Origin: Vibrio gallaecicus
GTDB taxonomy: Bacteria > Pseudomonadota > Gammaproteobacteria > Enterobacterales > Vibrionaceae
Direction: 5' to 3'
Assembly (NCBI RefSeq): GCF_024347495.1
Contig: NZ_AP025490.1
Location: 1,178,001 to 1,242,000, forward strand
DNA: 64,000 nucleotides
Both the position numbers and the translations under genes were made by a program. Numbering within the stretch: position 1 is the first letter of the stretch; each line of letters opens with the position of its first letter. Below, piece after piece: positions 48,716-58,416 of this stretch. Below the pieces are notes generated by a model. The model had not been told where the DNA came from, searched no databases, and saw nothing but the letters and a program-made list of their open reading frames with translations.

Positions 48716-50146
48716 ACGAATCGCAGCAAAGGCGAGTTGCAGTTTGTCTGCGTCTTTTTTACCTGGAGCGGATTCAACGCCAGAGTTTAGGTCTAATCCT
48801 AAGCAGCCCAACTTAGCCGCTTGGTTAGCATTTTCTGGGTTTAGACCACCTGCCAACATGATTGCGCTTTGGTTGTTGATTAGGCTCCAATCGAACGCTT
48901 GACCTGTACCACCCGTTTGAGAACCCACTTTAGTATCTAGCAGGTGACGAGTCACGTTGCTTTCCAGTAATTCTGGTAATGCGCTCTCAGCGCCGCAAGC
49001 AACACCGTAAGCTTTCCAAACCTCAACGTTTTCATGTAGTGATTGTTTTAACTCATCTACAAATGCTTGAGACTCATCACCATGCAGCTGCACTGCAAAC
49101 AAACCGAGCTCAGAAACCGTTTTCGCAACGTCAGTAACGCTATGGTTTTGGAACACACCCACGTAGTTCAGCGGAGCGCCGCTCATTGTTAAACGAGCCG
49201 CTTCGATATCCACATGACGCTTAGATGCTTCAACGAAAATCAGACCACCGAATACCGCACCAGCTTGATACGCTTTCGCTGCATCGTCAGAGTGGGTTAA
49301 ACCACACACCTTGTTTTCACCGAGTGTTACTTTACGCACGGCAAGCTCTAGGTTCTTTTCAGCCATGAGAGAGCTACCGATTAGGAAGCCATCTGCAAAT
49401 GTTGAAAGGTCACGCACTTGTTGATGTGTGTAGATGCCAGACTCTGAAATCACGACTGCATTTGGAGCCAGTTCGCGAATTAGCGGAGCCAACTCTTTAG
49501 TACGGTTCAAATCCGTCGAAAGGTCACGCAGGTTACGGTTATTAATACCGATCACTTTAGCGTTTAGAGCGACTGCACGGTGAAGTTCTTCTTCGTTACT
49601 TACTTCGGTAAGCACACCCATGTTGAGTGAGTGAGCGACTTCAGCAAGTGCTTTGTACTCTTCGTCATCCAATACCGATAGCATCAACAAGATAGCATCA
49701 GCTGAGTAATGACGAGCTAAGTAGACTTGGTAGGTATCAACCATGAAGTCTTTACACAGAATAGGTTGCTTAGCAATGCTGCGAACCTTAGGTAAAAACT
49801 CAAAGTCACCTTGGAAGTACTTCTCGTCTGTCAGCACTGAAATCGCGTTTGCGTGGTTGTTGTAAACTGACGCAATGTAGTCAAGGTCAAACTCGTCACG
49901 GATTAACCCTTTTGACGGAGATGCCTTTTTACACTCAGTGATGAAAACGGTTTGTTCACCGCTAAGTGCATCATAAAAGCTGCGGTCTGTTGCGGTTAAC
50001 GCAGCTTTAAACTCGCTTAATGGTTGAGTCTGCTTACGCGCTGCAACCCATTGGTATTTATCACGAACGATTTTTGCTAATACCTCCGCCATTTCAGCTT
50101 CTTTTACTGAAACGTGGGTCGACAGTTTATCGGTAGTTTGTGTCAT
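48707..50146 (-). CDS. trpCF: Fused indole-3-glycerol-phosphate synthase / phosphoribosylanthranilate isomerase
   Basis: 479-residue bifunctional enzyme. The N-terminal TrpC domain has ECKKASPSKGLIRDEFDLDYIA, PILCKDFMVDTYQVY, GINNRNLRDLSTDLNRT and VISESGIYTHQQV. The C-terminal TrpF domain has VCGLTHSDDAAKAYQAGAVFGGLIF (C-G-L-T/D motif), VQLHGDESQ and LAGGLNPENA. The TrpC/TrpF fusion matches other gamma-proteobacteria. About 20 residues precede the region that aligns with E. coli TrpC, so the true start could be the internal ATG at MAEVLAKIV. Confidence 0.97.
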   Translation of the reverse strand: MTQTTDKLSTHVSVKEAEMAEVLAKIVRDKYQWVAARKQTQPLSEFKAALTATDRSFYDALSGEQTVFITECKKASPSKGLIRDEFDLDYIASVYNNHANAISVLTDEKYFQGDFEFLPKVRSIAKQPILCKDFMVDTYQVYLARHYSADAILLMLSVLDDEEYKALAEVAHSLNMGVLTEVSNEEELHRAVALNAKVIGINNRNLRDLSTDLNRTKELAPLIRELAPNAVVISESGIYTHQQVRDLSTFADGFLIGSSLMAEKNLELAVRKVTLGENKVCGLTHSDDAAKAYQAGAVFGGLIFVEASKRHVDIEAARLTMSGAPLNYVGVFQNHSVTDVAKTVSELGLFAVQLHGDESQAFVDELKQSLHENVEVWKAYGVACGAESALPELLESNVTRHLLDTKVGSQTGGTGQAFDWSLINNQSAIMLAGGLNPENANQAAKLGCLGLDLNSGVESAPGKKDADKLQLAFAAIRNY

Positions 50147-50172
50147 GTTCTTTGTCTCAACTCCGTCGTTCG

Positions 50173-51168
50173 TTAGGCGTGTGCAGCAAGCTTTTGTACA
50201 AGCTCGTATGCTTTGCCAGAGTTCATTGCGTCAATGGCTTGCTGAGCGTTGGCTTTTAGGTCTTCGTGACCAAATAAACGCATCAGTAGAGCAACGTTGA
50301 CTGCCACTGCGCCAATTTGAGCGTCAGTGCCTTTGCCCGTCAAGATATCCGTTGTAATGGCTTTATTCTCTTCTGGCTCGCCGCCCTTGATTGCTTCAAG
50401 AGGGTGAGTGTTCAAACCAAAGTCAGCCGGTGTCACTGTGTATTCGTGAATGGCACCATCTTTAATTTCAGCAACGATAGTTTCGCCATGAATCGCCACT
50501 TCATCAAGACCGCTACCGTGAACAACCGCAGCGCGCTTCATACCCATTTGCAGCATGGTTTCCGCGATAGGGCGTACTAGCTCTTTGCTGTAAACACCCA
50601 TTAACTCGATGTTAGGGCGAGCAGGGTTAATCAGTGGACCAAGGATGTTGAAGATAGTGCGCGTTTTCATTGTTTGACGAACAGGCATCGCGTGACGTAC
50701 ACCGCCGTGATATTGCGGGGCAAATAGGAATGCTACGCCAAGCTCATCTACAGCTGTACGTGTATCTTCTGCTGTCATCGCTAAGTTGATACCGAACGAG
50801 TCGAGTAGATCCGAAGAACCTGACTTGCTCGATACACTGCGGTTACCGTGCTTTGCGACTTTTAAGCCACAAGCTGCTGCAACAAACGCAGACGTCGTTG
50901 AGATATTAATGGTGTTATGACCGTCACCACCGGTACCTACGATATCTGCGAAATCGTAATCAGGGCGCGGGAATGGGTTTGCATTGGCAAGCAGTGCTTT
51001 CGCCGCACCTGCTATTTCATCGGGCGTTTCGCCTTTGATTTTTAGTGCAGTCAGCGCTGAAGCCATCAAGATTGGGTCTAGCTCACCCTTGATGATCACA
51101 TCAAATAACTGTTGGCTTTCTTCTTGAGTAAGAGACTGCTGTTCGTAAAGTTTACTAATCTGTTCCAT
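50173..51168 (-). CDS. trpD: Anthranilate phosphoribosyltransferase
   Basis: 331 residues. Phosphoribosyl pyrophosphate motif GTGGDGHNTINISTTSAFVAAACG, then KHGNRSVSSKSGSSDLLDSFG and the anthranilate-site RTIFNILGPLINPARP. It is a stand-alone TrpD, not fused to TrpG as in E. coli, which is usual in vibrios. It lies 10 bases after trpG. Confidence 0.97.
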   Translation of the reverse strand: MEQISKLYEQQSLTQEESQQLFDVIIKGELDPILMASALTALKIKGETPDEIAGAAKALLANANPFPRPDYDFADIVGTGGDGHNTINISTTSAFVAAACGLKVAKHGNRSVSSKSGSSDLLDSFGINLAMTAEDTRTAVDELGVAFLFAPQYHGGVRHAMPVRQTMKTRTIFNILGPLINPARPNIELMGVYSKELVRPIAETMLQMGMKRAAVVHGSGLDEVAIHGETIVAEIKDGAIHEYTVTPADFGLNTHPLEAIKGGEPEENKAITTDILTGKGTDAQIGAVAVNVALLMRLFGHEDLKANAQQAIDAMNSGKAYELVQKLAAHA

Positions 51169-51177
51169 GATTTCGTC

Positions 51178-51804
51178 CTATTTTCCTGTCTTCTCAAGGG
51201 GAGAGCTTTTCTCTAAATGAATAGGTTTCTCAAGAGCCCATTCGATAGCGTTTGCTAGAAGCGTTGCACCGTAGGTCGTCATAATTGATTCAGGGTGGAA
51301 TTGGAATCCACAAACCTTGTCTTGTTCTTGAACCACAGACATCACCAAATCATCGACTTCAGCTGTCACTGTTAAGCTATCAGATACATGCGTTGCCACT
51401 AAAGAGTGGTAGCGAGCGATAGCCAGTGGCGATGGTAAGCCTTGGTAAGTTGCATGATTCTGGTGTTCCATCATCGACACCTTACCATGAATGATTTCGC
51501 CAGCGCCTGCAACGGTGCCGCCATAGGCTTCAACAATCGCTTGGTGACCTAAGCAAATTCCTATCATTGGCACTTTGCCTTTTAAAAGCTGAATCAGCTC
51601 TGGCATGCAACCCGCGTCGGCAGGAGCGCCAGGACCTGGTGAAAGCAGTGCTACCGGGTTGTCTAGTTCATTGATCGCCGCTTCAACCACCTTTGCAGGA
51701 ATGTTGTTACGGTAAATTTTCACACTGTGACCTAATGAACGGAACTGGTCTACAAGGTTGTAAGTGAACGAGTCGAAGTTATCGATGAATACAATATCAG
51801 CCAT
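51178..51804 (-). CDS. trpG: Anthranilate synthase component II (glutamine amidotransferase)
   Basis: 208-residue class I amidotransferase that supplies ammonia to TrpE. The nucleophile Cys is in GICLGHQAIVEAYGG, the His-Glu pair in FQFHPESIMT, and the oxyanion motif LSPGPGAP is present. It is encoded as a separate protein, two bases after the trpE stop, so production is coupled. Confidence 0.96.
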   Translation of the reverse strand: MADIVFIDNFDSFTYNLVDQFRSLGHSVKIYRNNIPAKVVEAAINELDNPVALLSPGPGAPADAGCMPELIQLLKGKVPMIGICLGHQAIVEAYGGTVAGAGEIIHGKVSMMEHQNHATYQGLPSPLAIARYHSLVATHVSDSLTVTAEVDDLVMSVVQEQDKVCGFQFHPESIMTTYGATLLANAIEWALEKPIHLEKSSPLEKTGK

Positions 51805-51806
51805 GA

Positions 51807-53396
51807 TTACGACTCCTTCTTATTTGTTAGTTTTTTAGTATGAGCAGCTTGAATCGCAGAGATGACCGCTTGAGCTTTGCCGCGAGTTTCGTCAGCTTCT
51901 GCTTGTGGGTCTGAATCGAACACCACGCCAGCGCCCGCTTGTACTTGTGCTATGCCATCTTCAACGTAAGCAGAGCGAATTACGATACAAGTATCTAAAG
52001 TACCTTCGCCGGTTAGGTAACCAACTGCACCGCCGTAGCTACCACGACGTGTTTTTTCTACGTCACGAATAAGCTGCATTGCGCGGATTTTTGGCGCGCC
52101 TGTTAGCGTGCCCATGTTCATACAAGCTTGGTAAGCGTGTAGCGCATCTAAGTCTTCACGTAGCTGACCAACCACACGAGAAACCAAATGCATCACATGG
52201 CTATAGCGGTCAACTTTCAGCAGGTCTGCTACGTGGCGAGTGCCTGCTTCAGCAATACGTGCCACATCATTACGCGCTAGGTCTACTAGCATCATGTGTT
52301 CCGCGTTTTCTTTCTTGTCGGTACGCAGTTCAAGTTCGATACGGCTGTCTAGGTCGAAATCGATTTGACCGTCAGGGCGCTTACCACGACGACGAGTACC
52401 AGCAATTGGGTAAATCTCGATTTGGTTGGTTTCTGTCTCGTATTTCAGAGCACTTTCTGGAGAAGCACCAAACAGAGTAAACAGCTCATCTTGCATGTAG
52501 AACATGTAAGGGCTTGGGTTACTTTGCTTGAGCTCTTTGTAAGCTGCCAGTGGAGCAGGGCAAGGTAGCGTGAAGCGACGTGAAGGTACTACTTGGAATA
52601 CATCGCCTTTTACTACGTATTCTTTTAGGTCACGAACCGTTTGGCAGAAGTCTTCGTCTGAAACGCTTGGTATGGCGTCAACGTTGTCGAGCGGCGTGAC
52701 TTCTGTGATGGCTTTCAGTGACTGACATTGAGTCTGAATGTCGGCTAAACGGTCAGTTAATTGCGCTTTGATGCTGTCATCTTGAGCGAACAAGCTCGCA
52801 TGAAGTAGACCTTCGTTCTCTTGGTGGTCGAAACGTAATAGTGTTTCAGCAACGTAGAAAACAAAGTCAGGGCAGTTGTTGGTTGCTTCCGCATCGCCTA
52901 GCGGTTCAAAGTTCGCTACGATGTCGTAAGCAAATAGACCAGCCATAAACAAAGCGTGCTTGTTATCCGCATCTTGTTCAAAACTGTGTTGAACCAAACG
53001 CAGTGCATCGAAAGAAGAGGCTTCTCTTAAACGTGAGTCTTCATCTAATTCGTTGCTTGGTTCTACAAAAGTGAGCGTCAATACGTTACCAGTAAGATCA
53101 GATTTTATCTCTGTTTTAACGTTTTGGCTTAGGTGTTCAATGAGTGCTTGACCGTTATTGGTGAGTGCTTGAAAAGTCACTTCATGCCCACGACATACAA
53201 TACGAACGGCAGAGTCAATAAGGAGTAGGCTAGTTAAGTTTTGTTTAGACTCAATTTCAGCAGATTCCAGCAGTAAGCTGTCTGTTTTGTTTTCACATAA
53301 AGTGTGGAAAACGCTGGTCGGGTCTTGCGAATAAGGAACAGAAGTATTGATGACTTCAATGGTTCCCAGCTTTTTGATTTCAATGGCCTTGTTCAC
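51807..53396 (-). CDS. trpE: Anthranilate synthase component I
   Basis: 529 residues from the GTG at 53396, which has AAAGGAGG five bases upstream; the frame extends to 53444 but without such a site. The feedback-binding motif LLESAE is near the N-terminus, and the chorismate domain has PSPYMFYMQD, the catalytic segment IAGTRRRGK, MLVDLARND, and MGTLTGAPKIRAMQLI. It converts chorismate to anthranilate with TrpG and is inhibited by tryptophan. Transcription is controlled by TrpR and attenuation upstream. Confidence 0.97.
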   Translation of the reverse strand: MNKAIEIKKLGTIEVINTSVPYSQDPTSVFHTLCENKTDSLLLESAEIESKQNLTSLLLIDSAVRIVCRGHEVTFQALTNNGQALIEHLSQNVKTEIKSDLTGNVLTLTFVEPSNELDEDSRLREASSFDALRLVQHSFEQDADNKHALFMAGLFAYDIVANFEPLGDAEATNNCPDFVFYVAETLLRFDHQENEGLLHASLFAQDDSIKAQLTDRLADIQTQCQSLKAITEVTPLDNVDAIPSVSDEDFCQTVRDLKEYVVKGDVFQVVPSRRFTLPCPAPLAAYKELKQSNPSPYMFYMQDELFTLFGASPESALKYETETNQIEIYPIAGTRRRGKRPDGQIDFDLDSRIELELRTDKKENAEHMMLVDLARNDVARIAEAGTRHVADLLKVDRYSHVMHLVSRVVGQLREDLDALHAYQACMNMGTLTGAPKIRAMQLIRDVEKTRRGSYGGAVGYLTGEGTLDTCIVIRSAYVEDGIAQVQAGAGVVFDSDPQAEADETRGKAQAVISAIQAAHTKKLTNKKES

Positions 53397-53522
53397 AAGA
53401 CCTCCTTTATGATTCTTTAAATTTCCTGCCGTACATAGTCGCATAAAGATACCGTTCGCCCAATCTAGAATATGGTCAATTCGTTGATTTGTTAGTCAGT
53501 TGAATGTGAGATGTTCGACAAA

Positions 53523-53550
53523 TTAAAAAGCCCGCTATGAAAGCGGGCTT
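53523..53550 (-). terminator. trp attenuator terminator
   Basis: On the minus strand AAGCCCGC / GCGGGCTT forms a stem with a seven-base loop, followed directly by TTTTT. It lies 33 bases after the leader peptide stop and about 130 before trpE, which is the position of a trp attenuator. Confidence 0.92.
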
Positions 53551-53582
53551 AGTGATAACTTTTTTATAAACAAACTGTTTAA

Positions 53583-53708
53583 TTAGAAGTACACATTGGC
53601 CCACCAAGAACTTGTCCAAGTGCGCCACCAATTAAGCTCTGAAGTTGCTTCTACTGAAGAAAGTTCTAAAACTTTATCTTTATGGTCTTGGTTAAATTCT
53701 TGTAACAT
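53583..53708 (-). CDS. trpL: trp operon leader peptide
   Basis: 41-codon open frame, too short to be listed as a normal gene. It starts with ATG preceded by AAGG, and its C-terminal part reads NWWRTWTSSWWANVYF. Five Trp codons, two of them in adjacent pairs, make ribosome stalling sensitive to charged tRNA-Trp. This is a longer leader than in E. coli (14 residues) and richer in Trp. Confidence 0.95.
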   Translation of the reverse strand: MLQEFNQDHKDKVLELSSVEATSELNWWRTWTSSWWANVYF

Positions 53709-53742
53709 GGAGAACCTTAATATGTACACTTCGTATTTGTGT

Positions 53743-53774
53743 ACTAGTTAACTAGTTTGTTGTTTTAAAGTCAA
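53743..53774 (-). promoter_or_regulatory. trp promoter with TrpR operator
   Basis: The minus strand shows TTGACT (53769-53774), 17 bases, then TTAACT (53746-53751) as -35 and -10. The -10 lies inside ACTAGTTAACTAGT (53743-53756), which is the core of the E. coli trp operator, so TrpR binding would block polymerase. Confidence 0.93.
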
Positions 53775-53910
53775 GCCCCAAAATGGCTGTTTGGCTTAAA
53801 CTTTAAAGAAATGATTTCAAGTCTGAAGTTAAAGGTATTGAGATTAAAAATTAAGTGTACTAGGTGAATAAGTTCACGATGCATGAAAATACAGAGCATA
53901 GAAAATATAT

Positions 53911-54828
53911 ATGAGAATTGACCTTCACAGTCATACTACCGCATCCGATGGTAGGCTAACCCCACCAGAGCTAATTGATCGTGCTTTGGGTTTTAATATT
54001 GAAGTGTTAGCAATCACAGATCATGACACCACCGATGGTCTTTCCGTCGCACGTGAATATATCGAAGCTAATCAGTTGCCTATTCAATTGATAAATGGGA
54101 TTGAGATTTCGACTGTTTGGCAAAACATGGATATTCATATTGTTGGTTTGAATGTTGACCCTGAATCACCTGAGCTAAAAGCTCTGATTGAACAGCAAAA
54201 ACAGCATCGAGTGGGTCGAGCTGAGATGATCGCATCTCGTTTAGAAAAAGCCACAAGAGAAGGTGTACTAGAAGAAGTGAAGGAAATTGCGGGTGACGCG
54301 CCAATCACTCGTGCTCATTTCGCTAAGTGGCTTGTAGAGAATGGCTACGCAAAAACTATGCAACAAGTATTTAAGAAGTTTTTAACGCGTAACAATCCGG
54401 GTTATGTTCCACCAACGTGGTGCTCAATGAAAGATGCGGTTACCGCCATTCACGCAGCTGGTGGTCAAGCTGTCTTGGCACATCCAGGTCGATATGGTTT
54501 GACGGCTAAGTGGGAAAAACGATTGTTAACGGCTTTCGTTGAAGCCAATGGAGACGCAATGGAAGTCGCGCAGCCTCAACAAGCTCAACAAGAAAGACGC
54601 AAGCTAGGCGACTATGCTATACAATACAAACTATTAGCTTCTCAAGGCAGTGATTTCCATTATCCATCTCCTTGGATGGAATTAGGACGAAATCTCTGGC
54701 TGCCTGCTGGGGTAGAAGAAGTATGGAAAGATTGGGAGTTTCATCCTGTTTCGTCGGAAACTTCACAGGATGAACTAGCTCCTTCTGATGATAGAGTCGA
54801 GAGACTCGATAATGAGGAACAAAAATGA
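53911..54828 (+). CDS. rnm: RNase AM (PHP-family phosphoesterase)
   Basis: 305-residue PHP-domain enzyme (YciV). The metal-binding residues are in [39 protein letters not shown] and GSDFHYPS. E. coli YciV (RNase AM) trims RNA 5' ends and acts on pAp-type substrates. It is divergent from the trp promoter and overlaps yciO by 4 bases. The C-terminal 30 residues are acidic and likely disordered. Overall length is slightly longer than E. coli YciV (293). Confidence 0.94.
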   Translation: MRIDLHSHTTASDGRLTPPELIDRALGFNIEVLAITDHDTTDGLSVAREYIEANQLPIQLINGIEISTVWQNMDIHIVGLNVDPESPELKALIEQQKQHRVGRAEMIASRLEKATREGVLEEVKEIAGDAPITRAHFAKWLVENGYAKTMQQVFKKFLTRNNPGYVPPTWCSMKDAVTAIHAAGGQAVLAHPGRYGLTAKWEKRLLTAFVEANGDAMEVAQPQQAQQERRKLGDYAIQYKLLASQGSDFHYPSPWMELGRNLWLPAGVEEVWKDWEFHPVSSETSQDELAPSDDRVERLDNEEQK

Positions 54829-55448
54829 GCCAGTTTTTTTATGTACACCCAGACAACCCTCAAGCTCGACTAATTAATCAAGCTGTTGCGATCATCCGAA
54901 GCGGAGGCATTGTTGTTTACCCAACCGACTCTGGTTATGCGTTAGGTTGCCAACTTGAAAATAAACAAGCGTTAGATCGTATTTGTCAGATTCGTCGCAT
55001 TGACGATAAGCATAACTTCACTTTGTTATGCCGTGATTTGTCTGAATTATCACTTTATGCAAGAGTGGATAACACGGCGTTTAGATTACTAAAATCAAAT
55101 ACACCAGGTCCATACACTTTCATTTTCAAAGGAACTAAAGAAGTACCCAAACGTTTGATGAATGCTAAGCGTAAAACTATTGGTATTCGTGTTCCTGATA
55201 ACAAAATTGCTTTGGACTTATTGGAAGCGATGGGTGAGCCGTTAATGTCTACCTCATTGATCCTGCCTGGTAATGAAGTGACTGAATCAGACCCTGAAGA
55301 AATCAGAGACCGTTTAGAGCATGTTGTTGATGTGATTTTAAATGGCGGTTACTTAGGTGAACAGCCAACAACTGTTATTGATTTCAGTGATGATGACGCT
55401 GTAGTTCGCCGAGTAGGTTCAGGTGATCCGACTCCTTTTGAAGCTTAA
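54825..55448 (+). CDS. yciO: YciO (YrdC/Sua5-like) protein
   Basis: 207-residue member of the Sua5/YrdC fold, which binds threonyl-adenylate-type ligands in tRNA t6A synthesis. YciO itself is a paralogue of unknown role. Features are [17 protein letters not shown], the [18 protein letters not shown] segment, [15 protein letters not shown] and [13 protein letters not shown] overlap with rnm. The downstream gene rluB starts about 150 bases later. Confidence 0.94.
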   Translation: MSQFFYVHPDNPQARLINQAVAIIRSGGIVVYPTDSGYALGCQLENKQALDRICQIRRIDDKHNFTLLCRDLSELSLYARVDNTAFRLLKSNTPGPYTFIFKGTKEVPKRLMNAKRKTIGIRVPDNKIALDLLEAMGEPLMSTSLILPGNEVTESDPEEIRDRLEHVVDVILNGGYLGEQPTTVIDFSDDDAVVRRVGSGDPTPFEA

Positions 55449-55601
55449 AACTCGCTTTAATTCAGGTGTGCGGTAATCTCGTTGATGGTATAAATAACGA
55501 GTGCTTTTTTAACTAGCATTTGCGATAATGCGCGACCGCGATCTCAGTCGCGTCAAATTCATTCGACGTCTGTGAAGACGACAATTAGGTAAAAAGAGTA
55601 A

Positions 55602-56633
55602 ATGAGCGAAAAATTACAGAAAGTTTTAGCAAGAGCGGGTCACGGTTCTCGTCGTGAACTTGAAACTTTGATTAAATCAGGGCGCGTTAGTGTTAACGGT
55701 CAAGTTGCAAAGCTTGGTGAACGTCTTGAAGATGAAAACTCAATCATTCGTATTGATGGTCATACTGTATCAGGCAAGGCATCTGAAGAAGTTGTTTGTC
55801 GAGTTCTAGCCTACTACAAACCGGAAGGTGAGCTTTGTACTCGCCATGATCCAGAAGGTCGCCGAACTGTATTTGATCGCTTGCCTAAAATCAAAGGTTC
55901 TCGTTGGATCTCGGTTGGTCGCCTTGATGCAAACACATCGGGTCTTTTGCTTTTCACTACAGATGGTGAACTTGCCAACCGTCTAATGCACCCAAGCCGC
56001 CAAGTTGAGCGTGAATATTTGGTTCGTGTATTTGGCGAAGTGAACGAACAGAAAGTTAAAAATGTTACTCGCGGCGTACAACTAGAAGACGGCATGGCTC
56101 GTTTTGAAGATGTTGTGTATGCGGGTGGTGAAGGTATGAACCACACTTTCTACGTAGCAATTAACGAAGGTCGTAACCGTGAGGTTCGCCGTCTTTGGGA
56201 ATCACAAGAAACGACAGTAAGCCGTTTGAAGCGTGTACGTTACGGTGATATCTACTTAGACAAGAAATTGCCTCGTGGTGGTTGGAAAGAACTTGATCTT
56301 ACAGAAGTAAATTACCTACGTACGTTGGTTGAGTTAAGCCCAGAGAAAGAAACTCTGCTTGATCTTGACCCATCGAATACTTCTCGTAAGCGTGAGCGTT
56401 CTCGTAGTCAAAAAATTCGTCGCGCAGTTAAGCGTCATGAAGAACGTGCGAACGCACCGAAAGGTCGCAGCAATCAAACTAAGCGTAAGAAGCCAGCAAC
56501 ACGTGGCACAACTACGCCAGACTCTGGTTCAGCACCACAAGCGAATAAAGGTAAGCCTCAAGCAAACCGAAGTAAGCCTAAGCTGAATAATGGTCGCCCA
56601 GCGAAACCGTCTCAGCCAAGAACTCGCAAGTAG
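55602..56633 (+). CDS. rluB: 23S rRNA pseudouridine(2605) synthase RluB
   Basis: 343-residue enzyme. An N-terminal S4 RNA-binding domain ([22 protein letters not shown]) is followed by the RsuA-family catalytic domain with [27 protein letters not shown] (catalytic Asp) and [13 protein letters not shown]. The last 110 residues or so are a Lys/Arg/Ser-rich tail, common in RluB. It is followed by a terminator. Confidence 0.95.
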   Translation: MSEKLQKVLARAGHGSRRELETLIKSGRVSVNGQVAKLGERLEDENSIIRIDGHTVSGKASEEVVCRVLAYYKPEGELCTRHDPEGRRTVFDRLPKIKGSRWISVGRLDANTSGLLLFTTDGELANRLMHPSRQVEREYLVRVFGEVNEQKVKNVTRGVQLEDGMARFEDVVYAGGEGMNHTFYVAINEGRNREVRRLWESQETTVSRLKRVRYGDIYLDKKLPRGGWKELDLTEVNYLRTLVELSPEKETLLDLDPSNTSRKRERSRSQKIRRAVKRHEERANAPKGRSNQTKRKKPATRGTTTPDSGSAPQANKGKPQANRSKPKLNNGRPAKPSQPRTRK

Positions 56634-56685
56634 CTTTATTGCACAGTAACTCTGCAGAACAAATAGATATACTGCGTAAGAATTT

Positions 56686-56713
56686 AAAAACCTGCCATTG
56701 AGCAGGTTTTTTT
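56686..56713 (+). terminator. Terminator after rluB
   Basis: AAAAACCTGC / GCAGGTTTTTTT with a five-base loop, about 55 bases after the rluB stop; also flanks the convergent RNA methyltransferase gene. Confidence 0.88.
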
Positions 56714-56761
56714 ATGCCTATCTAGTTTTTACTTATCACGGTATGCAGCACTTCTGCAGGA

Positions 56762-57253
56762 TTAAGTCACTTTGATATGGTTTGAAAAGTTGTCACCTTT
56801 CGCCATGCGATCATACAAAATAACATTCACAGCTGCTGCCAAATTCATGCAACCATTGGTTGGAACGTAAATGGTTTCTTGGCAAAAGTCGGTGATTTCT
56901 TTTTTTAGGGTTCCATCTTCTGGACCAAAAATATAGAAAGCTCGAGGCGGGTGCTTGTAATCAGGCAAAGGTTTTGCGCCTTCAATGAGATCCACAGCAA
57001 TGGGCACACAGCCTACAGGAATGATGCTTTTAAGATCATCGACTCCAATTAAAGGAAGCTCTAAGTGCTTTTCCTTTGTGTCGGTATGGAACTGTCTTGC
57101 GTGGTCGTAACGAGTACCAGTATAGAAGACAGAGTTTGCCCCATAACAGCCTGCAGCTCTCATTACGGAACCCACATTTTCAGGCGTTTTTGGATTGACT
57201 AGCCCTACACAAGCATAGCCTTTAGATAATGTATCTGTTTTTGCTTTAGTCAT
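56762..57253 (-). CDS. SpoU-family RNA methyltransferase
   Basis: 163-residue SPOUT (TrmH-type) methyltransferase. The three knot motifs are LVNPKTPENVGSVMRAAGCYGA, YIFGPEDGTL and VPTNGCMNLAAAVNVILYDR. At this size it resembles minimal TrmH-type enzymes; the tRNA or rRNA target is not known from sequence. It is a single gene after a 143-base gap from yciU. Confidence 0.9.
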   Translation of the reverse strand: MTKAKTDTLSKGYACVGLVNPKTPENVGSVMRAAGCYGANSVFYTGTRYDHARQFHTDTKEKHLELPLIGVDDLKSIIPVGCVPIAVDLIEGAKPLPDYKHPPRAFYIFGPEDGTLKKEITDFCQETIYVPTNGCMNLAAAVNVILYDRMAKGDNFSNHIKVT

Positions 57254-57396
57254 AATTGAATGGGGAGTTTGAGTGAATCATTACAGGGAGTGGGTAGTAA
57301 GCAAACACTAACCAAGTTATGGCAAGGCTAGTGTTTGAGGCAGTATTGACTTGTTAAAGCACTACCACCAAAAGAAGACTGATATTCGCTGACGAA

Positions 57397-57717
57397 TCAG
57401 TCACGCTTCCATAGCATATGACAGAATTTATGTTCTGGGTCACGGCTAATAAGCATGCGTGCAAAAACATCATCAAGCACGTCATCATCTTCATTTACAA
57501 GACCGATACGCACTTCTGCATATACTTCTTTGTCTACGTCAAAGCCAACATGCTCAGCCCAGTCGTCACCTGTTTCAACAAGTTCTGCTGCACCGCGATC
57601 TTCAAACTGAGCTGTGAATAGAATCACATCCGCAGGTTCTAAGTTATCTGGAGCCATTTCTAAAAATATATCGTAAGCAGTATCTATAGCGTCGTCGTAA
57701 GACAATAATTCAGTCAT
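57397..57717 (-). CDS. yciU: YciU/HI1450 family putative double-stranded DNA mimic
   Basis: 106-residue very acidic protein (DUF440) with the family motifs LSYDDAIDTAYDIFLEMAPDNLEPADVILF and AQFEDRGAAELVE. HI1450 structure mimics DNA by surface charge and may bind HU-like or other DNA-binding proteins. It sits seven bases after efpL, so it is probably cotranscribed. Confidence 0.92.
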   Translation of the reverse strand: MTELLSYDDAIDTAYDIFLEMAPDNLEPADVILFTAQFEDRGAAELVETGDDWAEHVGFDVDKEVYAEVRIGLVNEDDDVLDDVFARMLISRDPEHKFCHMLWKRD

Positions 57718-57724
57718 GTTATTC

Positions 57725-58294
57725 CTAGCTTGCTCGGTTCATGTATTTGCGGTCAGTTGTGTTTACTACAACTTTGTCGCCTGTTGCAATGTACTCAGGT
57801 ACTTGAACAGTTAGTCCAGTAGATAGTTTTGCTGGTTTAGTTCGAGCAGAAGCAGAAGCACCTTTAATTGAAGGGTCTGTTTCTTCAATAACAAGCTCTA
57901 CCGTTGATGGCAATTCCAGTGTTACTGCATTTCCATCAATTAAAACAGCAAGAATGCCTTGGGTCTCTTCATTGATGAATAGTAGTTCATCAGAGATGCT
58001 TTCACCGTTAAAGATAAACTGTGTGTAATCTTCGTTATCCATGAAGATATACTCGTCACCGTCAACATAAGAAAATACAACTTGGCGCTTGGTAACATCA
58101 ATAGTGTCAACGATTTCGTCAGCCTTGTGGCGAACTTCAGTTTTAACGCCAGTTGCTACATCGTTACCACGGAAACGGTAAATCTTTTGGCCGCCGCGGC
58201 CGCCTGGTGTTGTTACTTCGATATCTTTAACGATCACTGTTTTGCTTTCTACTGTGATAGCAAAACCTTTTTTAATTTCACTTGCTCTAGGCAT
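57725..58294 (-). CDS. efpL: Elongation factor P-like protein EfpL (YeiP)
   Basis: 189-residue three-domain EF-P paralogue. Features are MPRASEIKKGFAITV, the ribosome-facing loop TTPGGRGGQKIYRFRGNDV with Arg at the tip in place of the modified Lys of EF-P, and the OB domains ending VNTTDRKYMNRAS. EfpL relieves stalling at certain motifs together with EF-P. It lacks a modification enzyme nearby, fitting the unmodified Arg tip. Confidence 0.94.
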   Translation of the reverse strand: MPRASEIKKGFAITVESKTVIVKDIEVTTPGGRGGQKIYRFRGNDVATGVKTEVRHKADEIVDTIDVTKRQVVFSYVDGDEYIFMDNEDYTQFIFNGESISDELLFINEETQGILAVLIDGNAVTLELPSTVELVIEETDPSIKGASASARTKPAKLSTGLTVQVPEYIATGDKVVVNTTDRKYMNRAS

Positions 58295-58416
58295 TTTGTG
58301 TTTGTCCTTATTGGGTCTATCCGCTGATTATATCTCGGAGATGCTATAAATAGGAATAGCTTGAATCATAAAGTCACCTAAGCGATCATAGAGCCACAGT
58401 TAAATCATGATTTTAT

